A stretch of DNA of 64,000 nucleotides from CAVZYN01 sp963779515 (GCA_963779515.1 CAVZYN010000003.1:124001-188000), one strand, 5' to 3'; positions 36,985 through 47,500 are shown, numbered from the stretch's first letter. Notes: generated by a model from the letters alone, not told the origin. Program-made: numbers and translations.

Positions 36985-37955
36985 CACCAAACCGGCGAAC
37001 ACTCCTCGCATGCGCGGCCGCGGCACTATCGCTGGCGGCGCCCGGTGCGCGGGCGCAGACGCCCGAGTTCCCGAAACAAATGACGATCGTGGTAGCGGCG
37101 GCGCCCGGCGGCAGCAACGACGTGTTCGCGCGTCTCATCGCCGCCAAACTTGCACCCCGTCTGGGAACCACCATCATCGTCGAGAACAAGCCCGGCGCCA
37201 ACGGCGCCATCGGCGCCCAGCAGGTGGCGCGCGCGCAGCCGAACGGATCGGCACTGCTGATGATCTCGTCATCGTTCGCGACCAACGCGGCGGTGCAGGC
37301 AAACTTGCCCTACGACCCGATCGCCGGTTTCGTGCCGGTCTCGATGCTCGCCAAGGGACCGATGCTGGTGACGGTCGGGCCCGAGACGCAGCAGAAGTCG
37401 CTGGCGGAATTGCTCGCGTTCGCCAAGGCCAACAAAGGCAAGGTGAACTACGGCACCTCGGGCGTCGGCTCGATCAATCACATGGTGACGGAATTGATGA
37501 CCACGATGGCCGGAGTCGAGATGACCCATGTCCCCTACAAGGGCATGGCCAATGCCCTGACCGACCTGATGAGTGGCCAGATCCAGATGATTGTGGGCAG
37601 CTTTCCCTCGCTCGGCGGGCAGATGAAGGCCGGGCGTGTTCGCGGCCTTGCGGTGACATCGACCGAACGGTCGGCCTACGCGCCGGACCTGGCGCCCGCC
37701 ACGGAGGCCGTGCCGGGTTACGCCGCCGATCTCTGGTGGGGTTTGCTGGCGCCTGCGGGATTGCCTGCTGATGTGACGGCGCGCCTCAACACCGAAATTC
37801 GCGCGATCATCGCCGAGCCCGAGATGCGCGAGCGCTTCGCCAGCGAAGGTGCAACACCAGCGTCGATCTCCGCCGCTGATTTCGCAACCCTTCTGAAGGC
37901 CGAGATCGCAACCTGGCGCAAGGTCGCCGCCGATCGCAAGATCTCGCTGGAGTAG
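36981..37955 (+). CDS. Bug family tripartite tricarboxylate transporter substrate-binding protein
   Basis: A 324-residue periplasmic protein with a signal peptide (RRTLLACAAAALSLAAPGAR). Bug/TctC landmarks are KQMTIVVAAAPGGSNDVFAR, GTTIIVENKPGANGAIGAQQ and MTHVPYKGMANALTDLMSGQ. It binds a carboxylate for a TctAB membrane pair; no TctA or TctB gene is in the window. Its ATG overlaps the stop of the CoA-transferase gene, so it may deliver the acid that is then activated by that enzyme (inference). Confidence 0.9.
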   Translation: MTPNRRTLLACAAAALSLAAPGARAQTPEFPKQMTIVVAAAPGGSNDVFARLIAAKLAPRLGTTIIVENKPGANGAIGAQQVARAQPNGSALLMISSSFATNAAVQANLPYDPIAGFVPVSMLAKGPMLVTVGPETQQKSLAELLAFAKANKGKVNYGTSGVGSINHMVTELMTTMAGVEMTHVPYKGMANALTDLMSGQIQMIVGSFPSLGGQMKAGRVRGLAVTSTERSAYAPDLAPATEAVPGYAADLWWGLLAPAGLPADVTARLNTEIRAIIAEPEMRERFASEGATPASISAADFATLLKAEIATWRKVAADRKISLE

Positions 37956-37971
37956 GTGGCGCCCGCGCCGC

Positions 37972-40206
37972 TCACTTCACCTCGACCAGGATGGCGGTGC
38001 GGACTTGCGTCGCGCGGCGCGGGACCTCTTGTGCCGTGGGCGCCGGATCCTGCTTGCCTTTTTGGGCGGGCCGCTTGGCACGCGGATCGCTAGTGGCGCG
38101 CGGCGCCGCTTTGCGCCCGTCGCCTTCGACATCGAAGGTGCGGTTGAGAAACGCGCGATAGTCGCCGAGTTCCGTGAAACGCTGGCGCTCGAAATCCGTC
38201 TTGATGCCGTCGGCAATCTTTTGCGTCGGACTGCAGATGCCGACGATCGTCTCCTGGCCTTTCTCGCGCACGCGGAACTGATAAGGCGCGGTGCTGCTCG
38301 GGATTTGCAGATCGCGGCCGGCTTCGATGAAGTTCGATTGCTCGAATTCGTTCGGGAACAGCATCGTGCCGCGACCCTGCCGGTCGATGTTGACGATCGT
38401 CAGATGGCAATCGGTGTTGGTGCGCGCCGAGATCGTGATGAGATCGCCCGCGCGGTAGCTGGCGCGGTCCGTCGTCAGGACGAGGTCGAATGTGTCGGCG
38501 CGCGGCTGCAGCGCCGGATTGGCGCTCGCGGGGATCGTCATGGACGGCGACTTCGTCAACGCGCCGGCCAGGGTCGAGAAGTGCATTTCAACGTCGCGCC
38601 GTGGGATCGTGCCCGACAGCAACCGGTGCACCATGCGCAGGTCCTCGCCCTTCAGCTTGTCCGCGAGCAGCGCGAATTCTGACTTTGAGACACCAAGTTC
38701 GGCGGCGGCGTCGCGCGCGCCGACCGGTCGCTCGTAGCGTGCCGACAGCGCAACGATCGGCGCAACGCCGTCGAGCGTCAGGGCGGGGTCGAGCCCGGCG
38801 GCGGCATGCGCCGCGCTGAGACGCTCGGTATCGTCGCGCACCAGCTTGGCGAAGTCCTGCGCGTCCGGGTACGCCTTGGCGACGCGCTCTTTCACCTCTT
38901 TTGTCGCGGCCCGATCCGCGGCGACGAGCGCGCGGAATTCATCTGCCGCACCCCGCACCCCCTGGCTGTGACAGCCAAAGCATGAGACGCCGGCGGCGAC
39001 ACGCGCAATCCGGTGGGCGGGGTCGCGGGCGATCGAGGCCGGCAGATCGTCGATGCGCTGACCGTCGCCATTGGTCATGAAGAAGGCGGAAAAGCCGTTC
39101 GGCATGGCGAGCGCCGTCATGCTGGCGTCGGCCTTGGCGGCGGTCCGGCCGGCGGCGATCGAGGCCGCATCGAACGGATCGGCGCGGGCAGCGCCGGGCG
39201 CGAATTCGAGCGTGCGCCAATAGCCGCCGTTCGGAAACGTGAGCCGCTCGATGATGCGCGGGCCGAGAGCGAACGTCGATGACTTGATCGCGGCGCGCTT
39301 GGGCTGCGGTCCGGGACCCGTGCCTTCGAGATCGACGCGCAGGATCGAGGCGAGGGTGCGGCTGCGATCGGGCACGTTCAGCAAGTAGTAGTAAAGCGGC
39401 GCGCGGCTTGCCGCGAATGCAAACCAATCGCCGCGAACGGCGGGAATGGCAGCCGCGGTCTCCTTGCGAAGCGTGTCACTCGTGAGGTTGGCGGCGCTGG
39501 CGTAGGGGTAGGCCGACGTCAGCCGCTCCCAGTTTTCCGAACTCCAGCCGAGGGCTGCGAGATCGATGCGCAGGATGCTCTCGGCAGGATCGATGGCGTC
39601 GAGGCGCACCGGTGCCTTTGCCCATGAGAGGCTGTTGACGAGATGCATGACGCCCTGCCGGTAGGCCTTCATCCGCTTTGGCCCGGCACAGGTGTTGTGA
39701 AGATGCGCAAGCGTGATGAAGCGGATCTGTGGGCGCCGCTCGGCCGGTGTCGCCACGAGGGCGCGGTCCATGAGGTCGCGCTCGGCGTTGGCGCTGATGT
39801 AGGGGTCCGTGCAAGTGTCTTCGGACTTTAATGCCTGGATCCATGAGCGCACCGCGTCGAGATCTTTCGCAAGCGGTGCTCCCCCGGCCTTACCCTCATG
39901 ATAGATGTCGTAGGGCATCGCCCGCGACATCATCATGGAGTAGATCCGCGAGCCGTCGGGATTGCCCGGCTGTACGAGGTGAGGCTCTCCAGCAATCGCC
40001 GTCAGATCCAGGATATTGCCGAAGTCGTTGACGGGCGGGTGGCCGCTGACTTTGCCGTCCTGGTGACAGCGCGCGCAATGCTGATCGAACACGGCATAGG
40101 CCTTCGCCGCCGTCGGATCTTCGGGCGTTACCGGCACCTGAACTTGCGCATTGGATGGTCCCGCCACGAGCAGCAGAACGCCCACCACCATGGCCAGACG
40201 GCGCAT
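37972..40206 (-). CDS. Secreted two-CXXCH cytochrome-like protein with C-terminal DUF4384 domain
   Basis: A 744-residue exported protein. The start is the ATG at 40206, giving the signal peptide RRLAMVVGVLLLVAGPSNAQ; a GTG at 40239 would add 11 residues. Two c-type heme motifs are seen: DQHCARCHQDGK near residue 35-50 and GVSCFGCHSQG near the middle (about residue 415). Between them lies a long domain of unknown function. The C-terminal part, DLVLTTDRASYRAGDLITIS followed by CHLTIVNIDRQGRGTMLFPN, resembles DUF4384. I recognise no named family for the whole architecture. It stands alone. Confidence 0.7.
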   Translation of the reverse strand: MRRLAMVVGVLLLVAGPSNAQVQVPVTPEDPTAAKAYAVFDQHCARCHQDGKVSGHPPVNDFGNILDLTAIAGEPHLVQPGNPDGSRIYSMMMSRAMPYDIYHEGKAGGAPLAKDLDAVRSWIQALKSEDTCTDPYISANAERDLMDRALVATPAERRPQIRFITLAHLHNTCAGPKRMKAYRQGVMHLVNSLSWAKAPVRLDAIDPAESILRIDLAALGWSSENWERLTSAYPYASAANLTSDTLRKETAAAIPAVRGDWFAFAASRAPLYYYLLNVPDRSRTLASILRVDLEGTGPGPQPKRAAIKSSTFALGPRIIERLTFPNGGYWRTLEFAPGAARADPFDAASIAAGRTAAKADASMTALAMPNGFSAFFMTNGDGQRIDDLPASIARDPAHRIARVAAGVSCFGCHSQGVRGAADEFRALVAADRAATKEVKERVAKAYPDAQDFAKLVRDDTERLSAAHAAAGLDPALTLDGVAPIVALSARYERPVGARDAAAELGVSKSEFALLADKLKGEDLRMVHRLLSGTIPRRDVEMHFSTLAGALTKSPSMTIPASANPALQPRADTFDLVLTTDRASYRAGDLITISARTNTDCHLTIVNIDRQGRGTMLFPNEFEQSNFIEAGRDLQIPSSTAPYQFRVREKGQETIVGICSPTQKIADGIKTDFERQRFTELGDYRAFLNRTFDVEGDGRKAAPRATSDPRAKRPAQKGKQDPAPTAQEVPRRATQVRTAILVEVK

Positions 40207-40450
40207 TGCGCCGGCCTTACTCCTCAACCGATCCGCCACGTTCGTCCCTCGTCTGCCCCATCGTGCCGCCCTTAGGGACGGTCAAGGAATTCTACTTGCC
40301 CGTGCACGCCCTGCACAGTCCTCCCGACGGCACGCCCCGCTGATGCTGCATGCCCGTGGCGCGGAAGCGACGGCGCTTTGACATTGACCCGCTGAAACGC
40401 CCGTGGCTCTTTCCGGTGCGATAGAGCTCATTCGCGCAAGAGGACGGCAC

Positions 40451-42106
40451 ATGCGGCACGGCGGCAAGATCCTGGTCGATCAGTTAGTGGCGCAAGGCGT
40501 TACAACCGTATTCACGGTGCCGGGGGAGAGCTTCCTCGCGGCGCTCGACGGCTTGCACGACGTCAAGATCAAGACCGTGATCTGCCGGCAGGAAGGCGGC
40601 GCCTCGATGATGGCCGAGGCGTTCGGCAAGATGAGCGGCAAGCCGGGCGTGCTGATGGTGACGCGTGGTCCGGGCGCGGCCAATGCGATGTCGGGCCTGC
40701 ATGTCGCCCAGCAGGATTCGACGCCCCTCGTCATGTTCCTCGGACTTCCAGCCTCGGATCACGAGGATCGCGAGGCGTTCCAGGAGATCGAAACCAAGAG
40801 TTTGTTCTCGACATTCGTGAAATGGGTGGCGGTGATCCGCCAGACCGAGCGTATTCCCGAGTACGTGAGCCGCGCATTCCATGTTGCAATGTCGGGCCGT
40901 CCAGGCCCGGTCGTGTTGGGACTGCCGGAGGATATGCTGTCGGCCATGGCGGCGGCGATCGATGCCAAGCCCGCGCAAGTTGCGGCACCCGCGCCAACGG
41001 CGGCGGATCTGGCGCAGCTGCAGACGATGCTGAATGCCGCCGAGCGGCCGCTGATGATCGTCGGCGGTCCGGGGTGGAGTGCTGCGGTACAGAAGCAGGT
41101 CGAGGCCTTTGCCGATCGGCACAATCTCCCGGTCGCCAGCGCGTTCCGCTATCAGGACTATTTCGACAACCGCCACCGCTGCTACGCAGGCGTTGCCGGC
41201 ATCGGCATCGATGCGAAATTGCAGGCCGCGATCCAGGCGTCGGATCTGCTGATCGTGGTTGGCGCCCGCATGGGCGAAATGACGACGGGCGGCTATACGC
41301 TGCTCGATATTCCCAATCCCAAAATGCCGTTCGTGCACGTGCATCCCTCGAGCGACGAACTCGGCACGGTCTATCGCGCGGATCTGCCGATCGCATCGAC
41401 CGCCGCGGGATTTGGTGCAGCCTTGGACGGCCTGAAGATCACCGCAAAACCGGGTTGGAAGGCGTGGACCGCGGATCTGAAGGCTGCGAGCACAGCCGTG
41501 CTGAAGCCGATCCCGACGCCGGGTGCGGCGAAGTTCGAAGAGATCGTGCGCACGATGTCGGAGATGTTGCCTGCGGACGCGATCGTGTGTAACGGCGCCG
41601 GCAACTACGCGGCGTTCCTGCACCGCTATTTCCAATACAAGGGCTACCGCACGTGCCTGGCGCCGACGTCGGGCTCGATGGGCTACGGATTGCCGGCGGC
41701 GATCGGCGGGCAGTTTGCGGCACCCAAGCGCCGCGTCGTCAACGTGCAGGGCGACGGCTGCTTCATGATGTGCGCGCAGGAATTGGCAACCGCCATGCAG
41801 TACAAGCTGCCGATCGTGACGGTGATCTCCAACAACGGCATGTACGGTACCATCCGCATGCACCAGGAGAAGTACTATCCCGCGCGCGTCAGCGGCACGG
41901 AACTGGTCAATCCAGATTTCGCCGCGTTCGCCCGCAGTTTCGGCGCACACGGCGAGACGGTCACCAAGACCGAGGAGTTTGCGGCAGCGTTCAAGCGTGC
42001 GCTCGACTGCGGCACGGCAGCCGTGATCGAGGTCAAGACCGATCCCGAGGCGCTGTCGCCGCGCCAGACCCTGACCGAAGTGCGCAACAGCGGCCAAAAG
42101 CGCTAG
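40451..42106 (+). CDS. Thiamine-diphosphate enzyme (acetolactate-synthase-like)
   Basis: A 551-residue ThDP-dependent enzyme. The catalytic glutamate is in TVICRQEGGASMMAEAFGKM, the central domain includes ERPLMIVGGPGWSAAVQKQV, and the ThDP/Mg motif is VNVQGDGCFMMCAQELATAM (GDG through the later NN in VISNNGMYGTI). The ATG at 40451 has AAGAGGA upstream and gives a canonical N-terminus (KILVDQLVAQGVTTVFTVPG). Many such proteins are decarboxylases or oxidases rather than true acetolactate synthases; there is no small subunit gene nearby. Confidence 0.87.
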   Translation: MRHGGKILVDQLVAQGVTTVFTVPGESFLAALDGLHDVKIKTVICRQEGGASMMAEAFGKMSGKPGVLMVTRGPGAANAMSGLHVAQQDSTPLVMFLGLPASDHEDREAFQEIETKSLFSTFVKWVAVIRQTERIPEYVSRAFHVAMSGRPGPVVLGLPEDMLSAMAAAIDAKPAQVAAPAPTAADLAQLQTMLNAAERPLMIVGGPGWSAAVQKQVEAFADRHNLPVASAFRYQDYFDNRHRCYAGVAGIGIDAKLQAAIQASDLLIVVGARMGEMTTGGYTLLDIPNPKMPFVHVHPSSDELGTVYRADLPIASTAAGFGAALDGLKITAKPGWKAWTADLKAASTAVLKPIPTPGAAKFEEIVRTMSEMLPADAIVCNGAGNYAAFLHRYFQYKGYRTCLAPTSGSMGYGLPAAIGGQFAAPKRRVVNVQGDGCFMMCAQELATAMQYKLPIVTVISNNGMYGTIRMHQEKYYPARVSGTELVNPDFAAFARSFGAHGETVTKTEEFAAAFKRALDCGTAAVIEVKTDPEALSPRQTLTEVRNSGQKR

Positions 42107-42283
42107 CTGCGCGCGGAGTTGCCAGCATCCGCAGCATGCCTCCGGCATGACGCGGCCGCGCGCAAACAAAAGGAGCGCGCGCGGGGTTGCCAGCATGCGC
42201 AGCATGCCTCCGGCATGACGCGGCCGCGCGCAAACAAAAAAAGCGCGCGCGGGGTTGGTGGGGCGGCCGCGCGCAAACAAAAG
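42107..42283. repeat. Three tandem units of a GC-rich palindromic repeat
   Basis: Units at about 42107-42171, 42172-42239 and 42240-42283 share the ending GCGGCCGCGCGCAAACAAAA. The first two also carry GCAGCATGCCTCCGGCATGA, which folds as a hairpin; the third lacks that middle part. They lie between the convergent ends of the ThDP-enzyme and EamA genes. No coding potential beyond shadows. They may terminate transcription. Confidence 0.75.
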
Positions 42284-42286
42284 AGT

Positions 42287-43213
42287 CTATCTTCGTTCGA
42301 CCCAGGCCATTGTCAGCGAGCCGGCGACGATCAGCGCCGCGCCGATGGCGATGGCCCACGTCAGCGGCTCGCCGAAGAAGACATAGCCGAACGCCGCCGC
42401 GAACACGAGCCGGAGGTACGGAAACGGCGCCAGCGCCGAGACCTCCGCACGCCGATACGCCTCGACCAAGAACCAGCCCGAGATCGTGCCGGTGACGCCG
42501 ACCGAGACCAGCACCCAGAAATCCCATGCGGCAAGCGACGTGCCCGACCACAGAACCTGCGGGACTGCGCCGGCCGTGACAAAGAGCGCGATGTAGAACA
42601 GCGTCGTGTCGGTGCGCTCGGTGTGCGCCAGCACGCGCGTCAACAGGATCAGGCTTGCGCCCATGCAGGCGCTGATGAGGCCATAGGATGCGCGGCTGTC
42701 GAATCCCGTGCCTTGGAACACGCCGGTGGCAATGACGACGCCGATGAAGCCGATGATCGTGCAGACGATGCGCGGCAGCGTCAGGCGCTCGCCGAGAATG
42801 ACGCTCGCAAGCAGCACGACGAAAATCTGCGACGAGAATACGAGCGTGGTGGAGAGCGCGAGGCCGAGGACGCGGAAGCTCTCGAAATAGAACCACCACG
42901 AGATCGCGGAGATGATGCCGCGCGCGGCGTGGAGTCCGAGGCGCTTTGTCTTGAATCCCGCGAGCCCCGCCGCGTAGAGCACCCAGATCGCCGCGAACAG
43001 AAGCTGCACGCCGCCGCGGATCAGCAGCAGGTGACCGTTGTCGACGGTTGGGCTCAGAAACCTGAGGAACGCGACCTCGATGGTCATGAACAGGCCGGCG
43101 ACGATCATGAACGCCGCGCCCTGCCGCGTGCTCGCGCGGGTGCATTCTTGCCGCGTGCTAGCGCGGGCGCTCTGCTGCGCGACATTTGGTGTGGGGTCGC
43201 CGTCGCCCCGCAT
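42287..43213 (-). CDS. EamA-family (DMT) transporter
   Basis: A protein of up to 308 residues with about ten membrane helices in two EamA halves. FESFRVLGLALSTTLVFSSQ and LIVAGSLTMAWVERR are typical DMT segments. The first 35 residues are charged and repetitive (RASTRQ occurs twice), so the real start may be the Met at residue 36 just before the first helix. Substrate unknown. Confidence 0.82.
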   Translation of the reverse strand: MRGDGDPTPNVAQQSARASTRQECTRASTRQGAAFMIVAGLFMTIEVAFLRFLSPTVDNGHLLLIRGGVQLLFAAIWVLYAAGLAGFKTKRLGLHAARGIISAISWWFYFESFRVLGLALSTTLVFSSQIFVVLLASVILGERLTLPRIVCTIIGFIGVVIATGVFQGTGFDSRASYGLISACMGASLILLTRVLAHTERTDTTLFYIALFVTAGAVPQVLWSGTSLAAWDFWVLVSVGVTGTISGWFLVEAYRRAEVSALAPFPYLRLVFAAAFGYVFFGEPLTWAIAIGAALIVAGSLTMAWVERR

Positions 43214-43319
43214 GGTGCTGCCCTCAGGTCCCGTCGGGCGAGTTTAGCCGGGTGTCATGGGACACGTCAGCGGCGACTTTCCGCACGGCTGATCGGCGCG
43301 ACCGTCACGCATATAGAGA

Positions 43320-43967
43320 TCAGAGCGCGAAGGTCTTGACCTTCTCGAAACCAGGAAGACGCGGCGCCGTGGCGTCGAACGCCTCGCGCTGGTCGTAGCT
43401 CATGCCGTTGCGTTCCCAGACGACGGCGCGGCCGAGCGGGCCGTCGGCGACGATGGCGACCAGGCGGCCGCCGTCCTTCAGCTGATCGAGCAGCGACTGC
43501 GGCACCTCGGCGACGCCGCCTCCAAGAATGATGGCGTCGTAGGGGCCGGCATCGGGCTGGCCGGCCTTGAGGCCGCCCGCGACGAGTTTGACGTTGGCGG
43601 CATCTGCGAGTGCGCCGCGTGCGCTGGCCGAGAGGCTCGCGTCATCCTCGAGCGCGACCACGGTCTTGGCGATCCGCGCCAGCACGGCGGCGGTATAGCC
43701 GGTGGCGGCGCCGACATCGAGCACGGTCGCATTGGCCTCGATCCCAGCCAGCTGGATCAGCTTGGCGAGCACGCGCGGTGCCATCAGCGCGCGCGTGGCC
43801 GAGACCGGCACCGCCTCGTCCATGTACGCGAGTGAGGCCATCCGCGCCGGGACGAACTTTTCCCGCGCGATGTCGCTCATGGCGCGGATGATGCGCCGGT
43901 CCGTGACGTCGGATGGGCGCACCTGCGATTCCACCATGTTGAGGCGCTGCAGGTTCAAATCGGTCAT
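43320..43967 (-). CDS. Protein-L-isoaspartate O-methyltransferase family protein
   Basis: A 215-residue AdoMet-dependent methyltransferase of the PCMT family. Visible motifs are RLNMVESQVRPSDVTDRRII at the start, VLDVGAATGYTAAVLARIAK (AdoMet loop) and DAIILGGGVAEVPQSLLDQL. In many alphaproteobacteria such a diverged Pcm-like gene sits before tolC; here it is near tRNA-Cys. The catalytic Ser/Thr loop of true Pcm is not evident, so repair activity is uncertain. Confidence 0.82.
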   Translation of the reverse strand: MTDLNLQRLNMVESQVRPSDVTDRRIIRAMSDIAREKFVPARMASLAYMDEAVPVSATRALMAPRVLAKLIQLAGIEANATVLDVGAATGYTAAVLARIAKTVVALEDDASLSASARGALADAANVKLVAGGLKAGQPDAGPYDAIILGGGVAEVPQSLLDQLKDGGRLVAIVADGPLGRAVVWERNGMSYDQREAFDATAPRLPGFEKVKTFAL

Positions 43968-44312
43968 GACGGTTCCCAAAACGGCGCGGGCCGGGTCGCG
44001 GCGGCACCCAAATCACATGCGCGACCATAGCCAATTGCGCTGGCCTGGACCAGCCGGGAGAGGGCTGTCGCGATGCGGCCCGAGGCCGCAAAAGCCGGGG
44101 CAGAAGCCGGGGATCACGCCACGATCCGGTTGTCACAGGCCAATCCAGCGTGATAAGTGGCACGATGTTTGCGGATACTTAACAGGGCCCCTGTTAAGCC
44201 CGTATCGCCTCAGCCGCCGGAAACGGGCGGAGGGGCGTTGAACGACCGGCTGCCGTCTCACCCTGGCGGCCGGGTGCCTGTCCGAGCGCAACGCGCGCGG
44301 GCGAGGCCGAGA
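43968..44312. other. Intergenic region upstream of tRNA-Cys
   Basis: No supported gene. The main structure is the near-perfect palindrome at 44178-44198, listed separately. The promoter of the tRNA should lie in this stretch, but no clear hexamers stand out. Confidence 0.5.
44178..44198. promoter_or_regulatory. Palindrome CTTAACAGGG-C-CCCTGTTAAG
   Basis: Two perfect 10-base arms around a single base, about 115 bases before tRNA-Cys and 210 bases upstream of the Pcm-like gene start. It has no T-tract, so a protein-binding site is as likely as a terminator. No regulator is implied. Confidence 0.35.
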
Positions 44313-44386
44313 GGCCACGTGGCGGAGTGGTGACGCAGCGGACTGCAAATCCGCGTACCCCGGTTCAATTCCGGGCGTGGCCTCCA
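44313..44386 (+). tRNA. tRNA-Cys (GCA)
   Basis: A cloverleaf with acceptor arms GGCCACG and CGTGGCC, anticodon loop CTGCAAA with GCA, the T-arm CCCCGGTTCAATTCCGGG, discriminator T and an encoded CCA. The 3' half from 44343 is repeated at 60241-60286 and is the integration site of the CRISPR island. The tRNA stays intact because the element carries a copy of the replaced 3' end. Confidence 0.97.
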
Positions 44387-44388
44387 AA
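44343..44388 (+). repeat. attL: left copy of the 46-bp attachment repeat
   Basis: It starts at CTGCAAATCCGCG in the anticodon loop and ends three A bases past the tRNA CCA region (CCTCCAAA). It is identical to 60241-60286 over all 46 bases. The left copy belongs to the intact tRNA. Confidence 0.93.
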
Positions 44389-44430
44389 TTAAACCAGCAA
44401 AATCAACAAATCCTACCGCATTCGACGCGC

Positions 44431-44485
44431 AAGACGCGTCCGTCGCGTCTCCAGGGTTGGGACAAAAGTTGGGACAGCGGTCGTG
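44431..44485 (+). repeat. att-flanking sequence block, left (inside the island)
   Basis: AAGACGCGTCCG, then CCAGGGTTGGGACAAAAG and TTGGGACAGCGGTCGTG. A similar block lies outside the right boundary at 60329-60380. The GGGACAAAA/TGGGAC pattern may be integrase arm sites or the trace of a related element. The remaining 100 bases up to the first CRISPR repeat show no gene. Confidence 0.55.
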
Positions 44486-44585
44486 TTCCGTTCGCCAAGG
44501 GCCGCGCCAAATGCGCCACAGTGCAGTTCCCGACGCAATTGCCTGCGGAACGCGCGAGCGCGGGATCCAGAGAGATCGGGAGCGG

Positions 44586-47500
44586 CGGTTCAGCCCCGCG
44601 TGTGCGGGGAACGCGACCGTCGCCGGCCACGCATGCGGGTGCAGCGCGGTTCAGCCCCGCGTGTGCGGGGAACGCGCGCATAAGTCGCCCAGCGTGCCGC
44701 GCAGCGTCGGTTCAGCCCCGCGTGTGCGGGGAACGCTCGGCGCGATCCGTGCGACCAGCCGCCGACCGGTTCAGCCCCGCGTGTGCGGGGAACGCGTCGC
44801 ATCGTCGTCGTGCGCAGGACTGCCGACGGTTCAGCCCCGCGTGTGCGGGGAACGCGCGCATGGCGTCAGCACGCGACGCCTGCTCGCGGTTCAGCCCCGC
44901 GTGTGCGGGGAACGCGTCGCGGTGCCGCCGCATGAGACTAGCCGCGTACCGGTTCAGCCCCGCGTGTGCGGGGAACGCATGCGCCGTGATCGGCTGATGC
45001 AGCTCAGCAGCGGTTCAGCCCCGCGTGTGCGGGGAACGCACGAGCTCGGGTCGTCGGCCACGCTGGCAGCACGGTTCAGCCCCGCGTGTGCGGGGAACGC
45101 CTGGCGTACGGTGCTCGCGACCATGATCGCCGATCGGTTCAGCCCCGCGTGTGCGGGGAACGCTGCAGTCATGCGACTGCGATGCCAGCCCGTCACCGGT
45201 TCAGCCCCGCGTGTGCGGGGAACGCGCGGCCAGCAGCCGCGCGCTATGCGATCGCTCCGGTTCAGCCCCGCGTGTGCGGGGAACGCATGCCGGCGTGCGC
45301 TGCTCGCATCGGCGTGGTCGGTTCAGCCCCGCGTGTGCGGGGAACGCGCGCTGTCGATGCCTCGATGTCGAGCTAGCGCACGGTTCAGCCCCGCGTGTGC
45401 GGGGAACGCCAGCTGCGGCCATCGTGCATCGCCGCCATCGGCCGGTTCAGCCCCGCGTGTGCGGGGAACGCTGCGACCAACGGCGTGCGGCGCACCGATG
45501 CATGCCGGTTCAGCCCCGCGTGTGCGGGGAACGCATCACCGGCCTGCGATGCACGCCGGTGCGACGGTTCAGCCCCGCGTGTGCGGGGAACGCACGTGCG
45601 CCGATGCGTCGACATGCGTCGATCGCGGTTCAGCCCCGCGTGTGCGGGGAACGCTCGCGGCGCTCGGCGATCCTGCAGCTCGCTGACGGTTCAGCCCCGC
45701 GTGTGCGGGGAACGCCGCACATGCGGCATCGCAGCCGGACGCTCGCGGTTCAGCCCCGCGTGTGCGGGGAACGCGAGCTCGATCAGCGCGATGAGCGCCA
45801 ATGCGGCGGTTCAGCCCCGCGTGTGCGGGGAACGCGTCGCATCGTCGATCGCACGCGTAGCGTCGCCGGTTCAGCCCCGCGTGTGCGGGGAACGCCGGCG
45901 CAATCAGGCGACTGCAGCGATGCGCGGTTCAGCCCCGCGTGTGCGGGGAACGCTGCGCACGAGTTCGCAACGCATGCGCTACCCACCGGTTCAGCCCCGC
46001 GTGTGCGGGGAACGCCAGCGGCATCGAGCGCGGCCGTCGCATCGCCGGCCGGTTCAGCCCCGCGTGTGCGGGGAACGCGTCGACGTCAACGAGTCTGCGC
46101 GCGAGGCAGCGCGGTTCAGCCCCGCGTGTGCGGGGAACGCGCTCATCGTCCGAGTCGGTGACGGTAGCGCCGAGCCGGTTCAGCCCCGCGTGTGCGGGGA
46201 ACGCTTCGTCACGTCACGCAGACACGGCATGGCGATCGGTTCAGCCCCGCGTGTGCGGGGAACGCTCGGCATCATGCGCCAATGAGTACGGATGTCGACC
46301 GGTTCAGCCCCGCGTGTGCGGGGAACGCACGTGATCGCGGTCGAAGCTGCCGTCCGATGACCGGTTCAGCCCCGCGTGTGCGGGGAACGCACGCTCGACG
46401 GCCGTCGACGCCGAGTCGCGGACGGTTCAGCCCCGCGTGTGCGGGGAACGCCAGCGGCGAGCGGCGCGAGCTCGCAGTCGCCGGTTCAGCCCCGCGTGTG
46501 CGGGGAACGCGCACATGCGCAGTGCACAGTCGCCGACTCGAGCGCGGTTCAGCCCCGCGTGTGCGGGGAACGCGACGCCTGCGCAGATGTGCAGCGCCGA
46601 TGCGGCCGGTTCAGCCCCGCGTGTGCGGGGAACGCCGACCGCAGCCACGCGTCGGCGTGCCGATCGCCGGTTCAGCCCCGCGTGTGCGGGGAACGCCTTG
46701 ACGAGCCTGCAGATTGCTGCTCGAAGCCGGTTCAGCCCCGCGTGTGCGGGGAACGCTGCGCGACTGGCAGTGCATGGTCGCGACCGGCCGGTTCAGCCCC
46801 GCGTGTGCGGGGAACGCTGCGCTGCCGTCGACGCTACGTGCCGAGATGGCGGTTCAGCCCCGCGTGTGCGGGGAACGCTGCGTCGCTGGCGCTGAGCTAC
46901 GCACGAGTCCGGTTCAGCCCCGCGTGTGCGGGGAACGCGCGGTCTGCGATCGCCGGCAACCAGCGGAGCCGGTTCAGCCCCGCGTGTGCGGGGAACGCAC
47001 GTGCCACGACTCGAAGCGCGATCGGCGCCGGTTCAGCCCCGCGTGTGCGGGGAACGCGCTCATGTCGAGCGCGATCGCATCGGCATGCGGTTCAGCCCCG
47101 CGTGTGCGGGGAACGCGACATGATCGAGCGCGCAGCGCCGCGTCGACGGCCGGTTCAGCCCCGCGTGTGCGGGGAACGCTGCAACGCTGCCAGTGCGATT
47201 CGCCGACGGCGGTTCAGCCCCGCGTGTGCGGGGAACGCCGCGTTGCGATGCCGAACTCCATCTGACACGATCGCGGTTCAGCCCCGCGTGTGCGGGGAAC
47301 GCTGCAACGTCGGCCAGCTGATCAGCTCGATCGCGGTTCAGCCCCGCGTGTGCGGGGAACGCGCGCAGCGTTGGTCGACGCCAGTCATGCACGATCGGTT
47401 CAGCCCCGCGTGTGCGGGGAACGCTCACGCGCCATGATCGCTCATGCATCACGCCGGTTCAGCCCCGCGTGTGCGGGGAACGCGTTGATGCCGTCGACGG

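Noticed and set aside
40484..42280. A 598-codon open frame opposite the ThDP enzyme gene
   Set aside because: Antisense shadow of a clear enzyme gene, Arg/His-rich with no domain; common in high-GC DNA.
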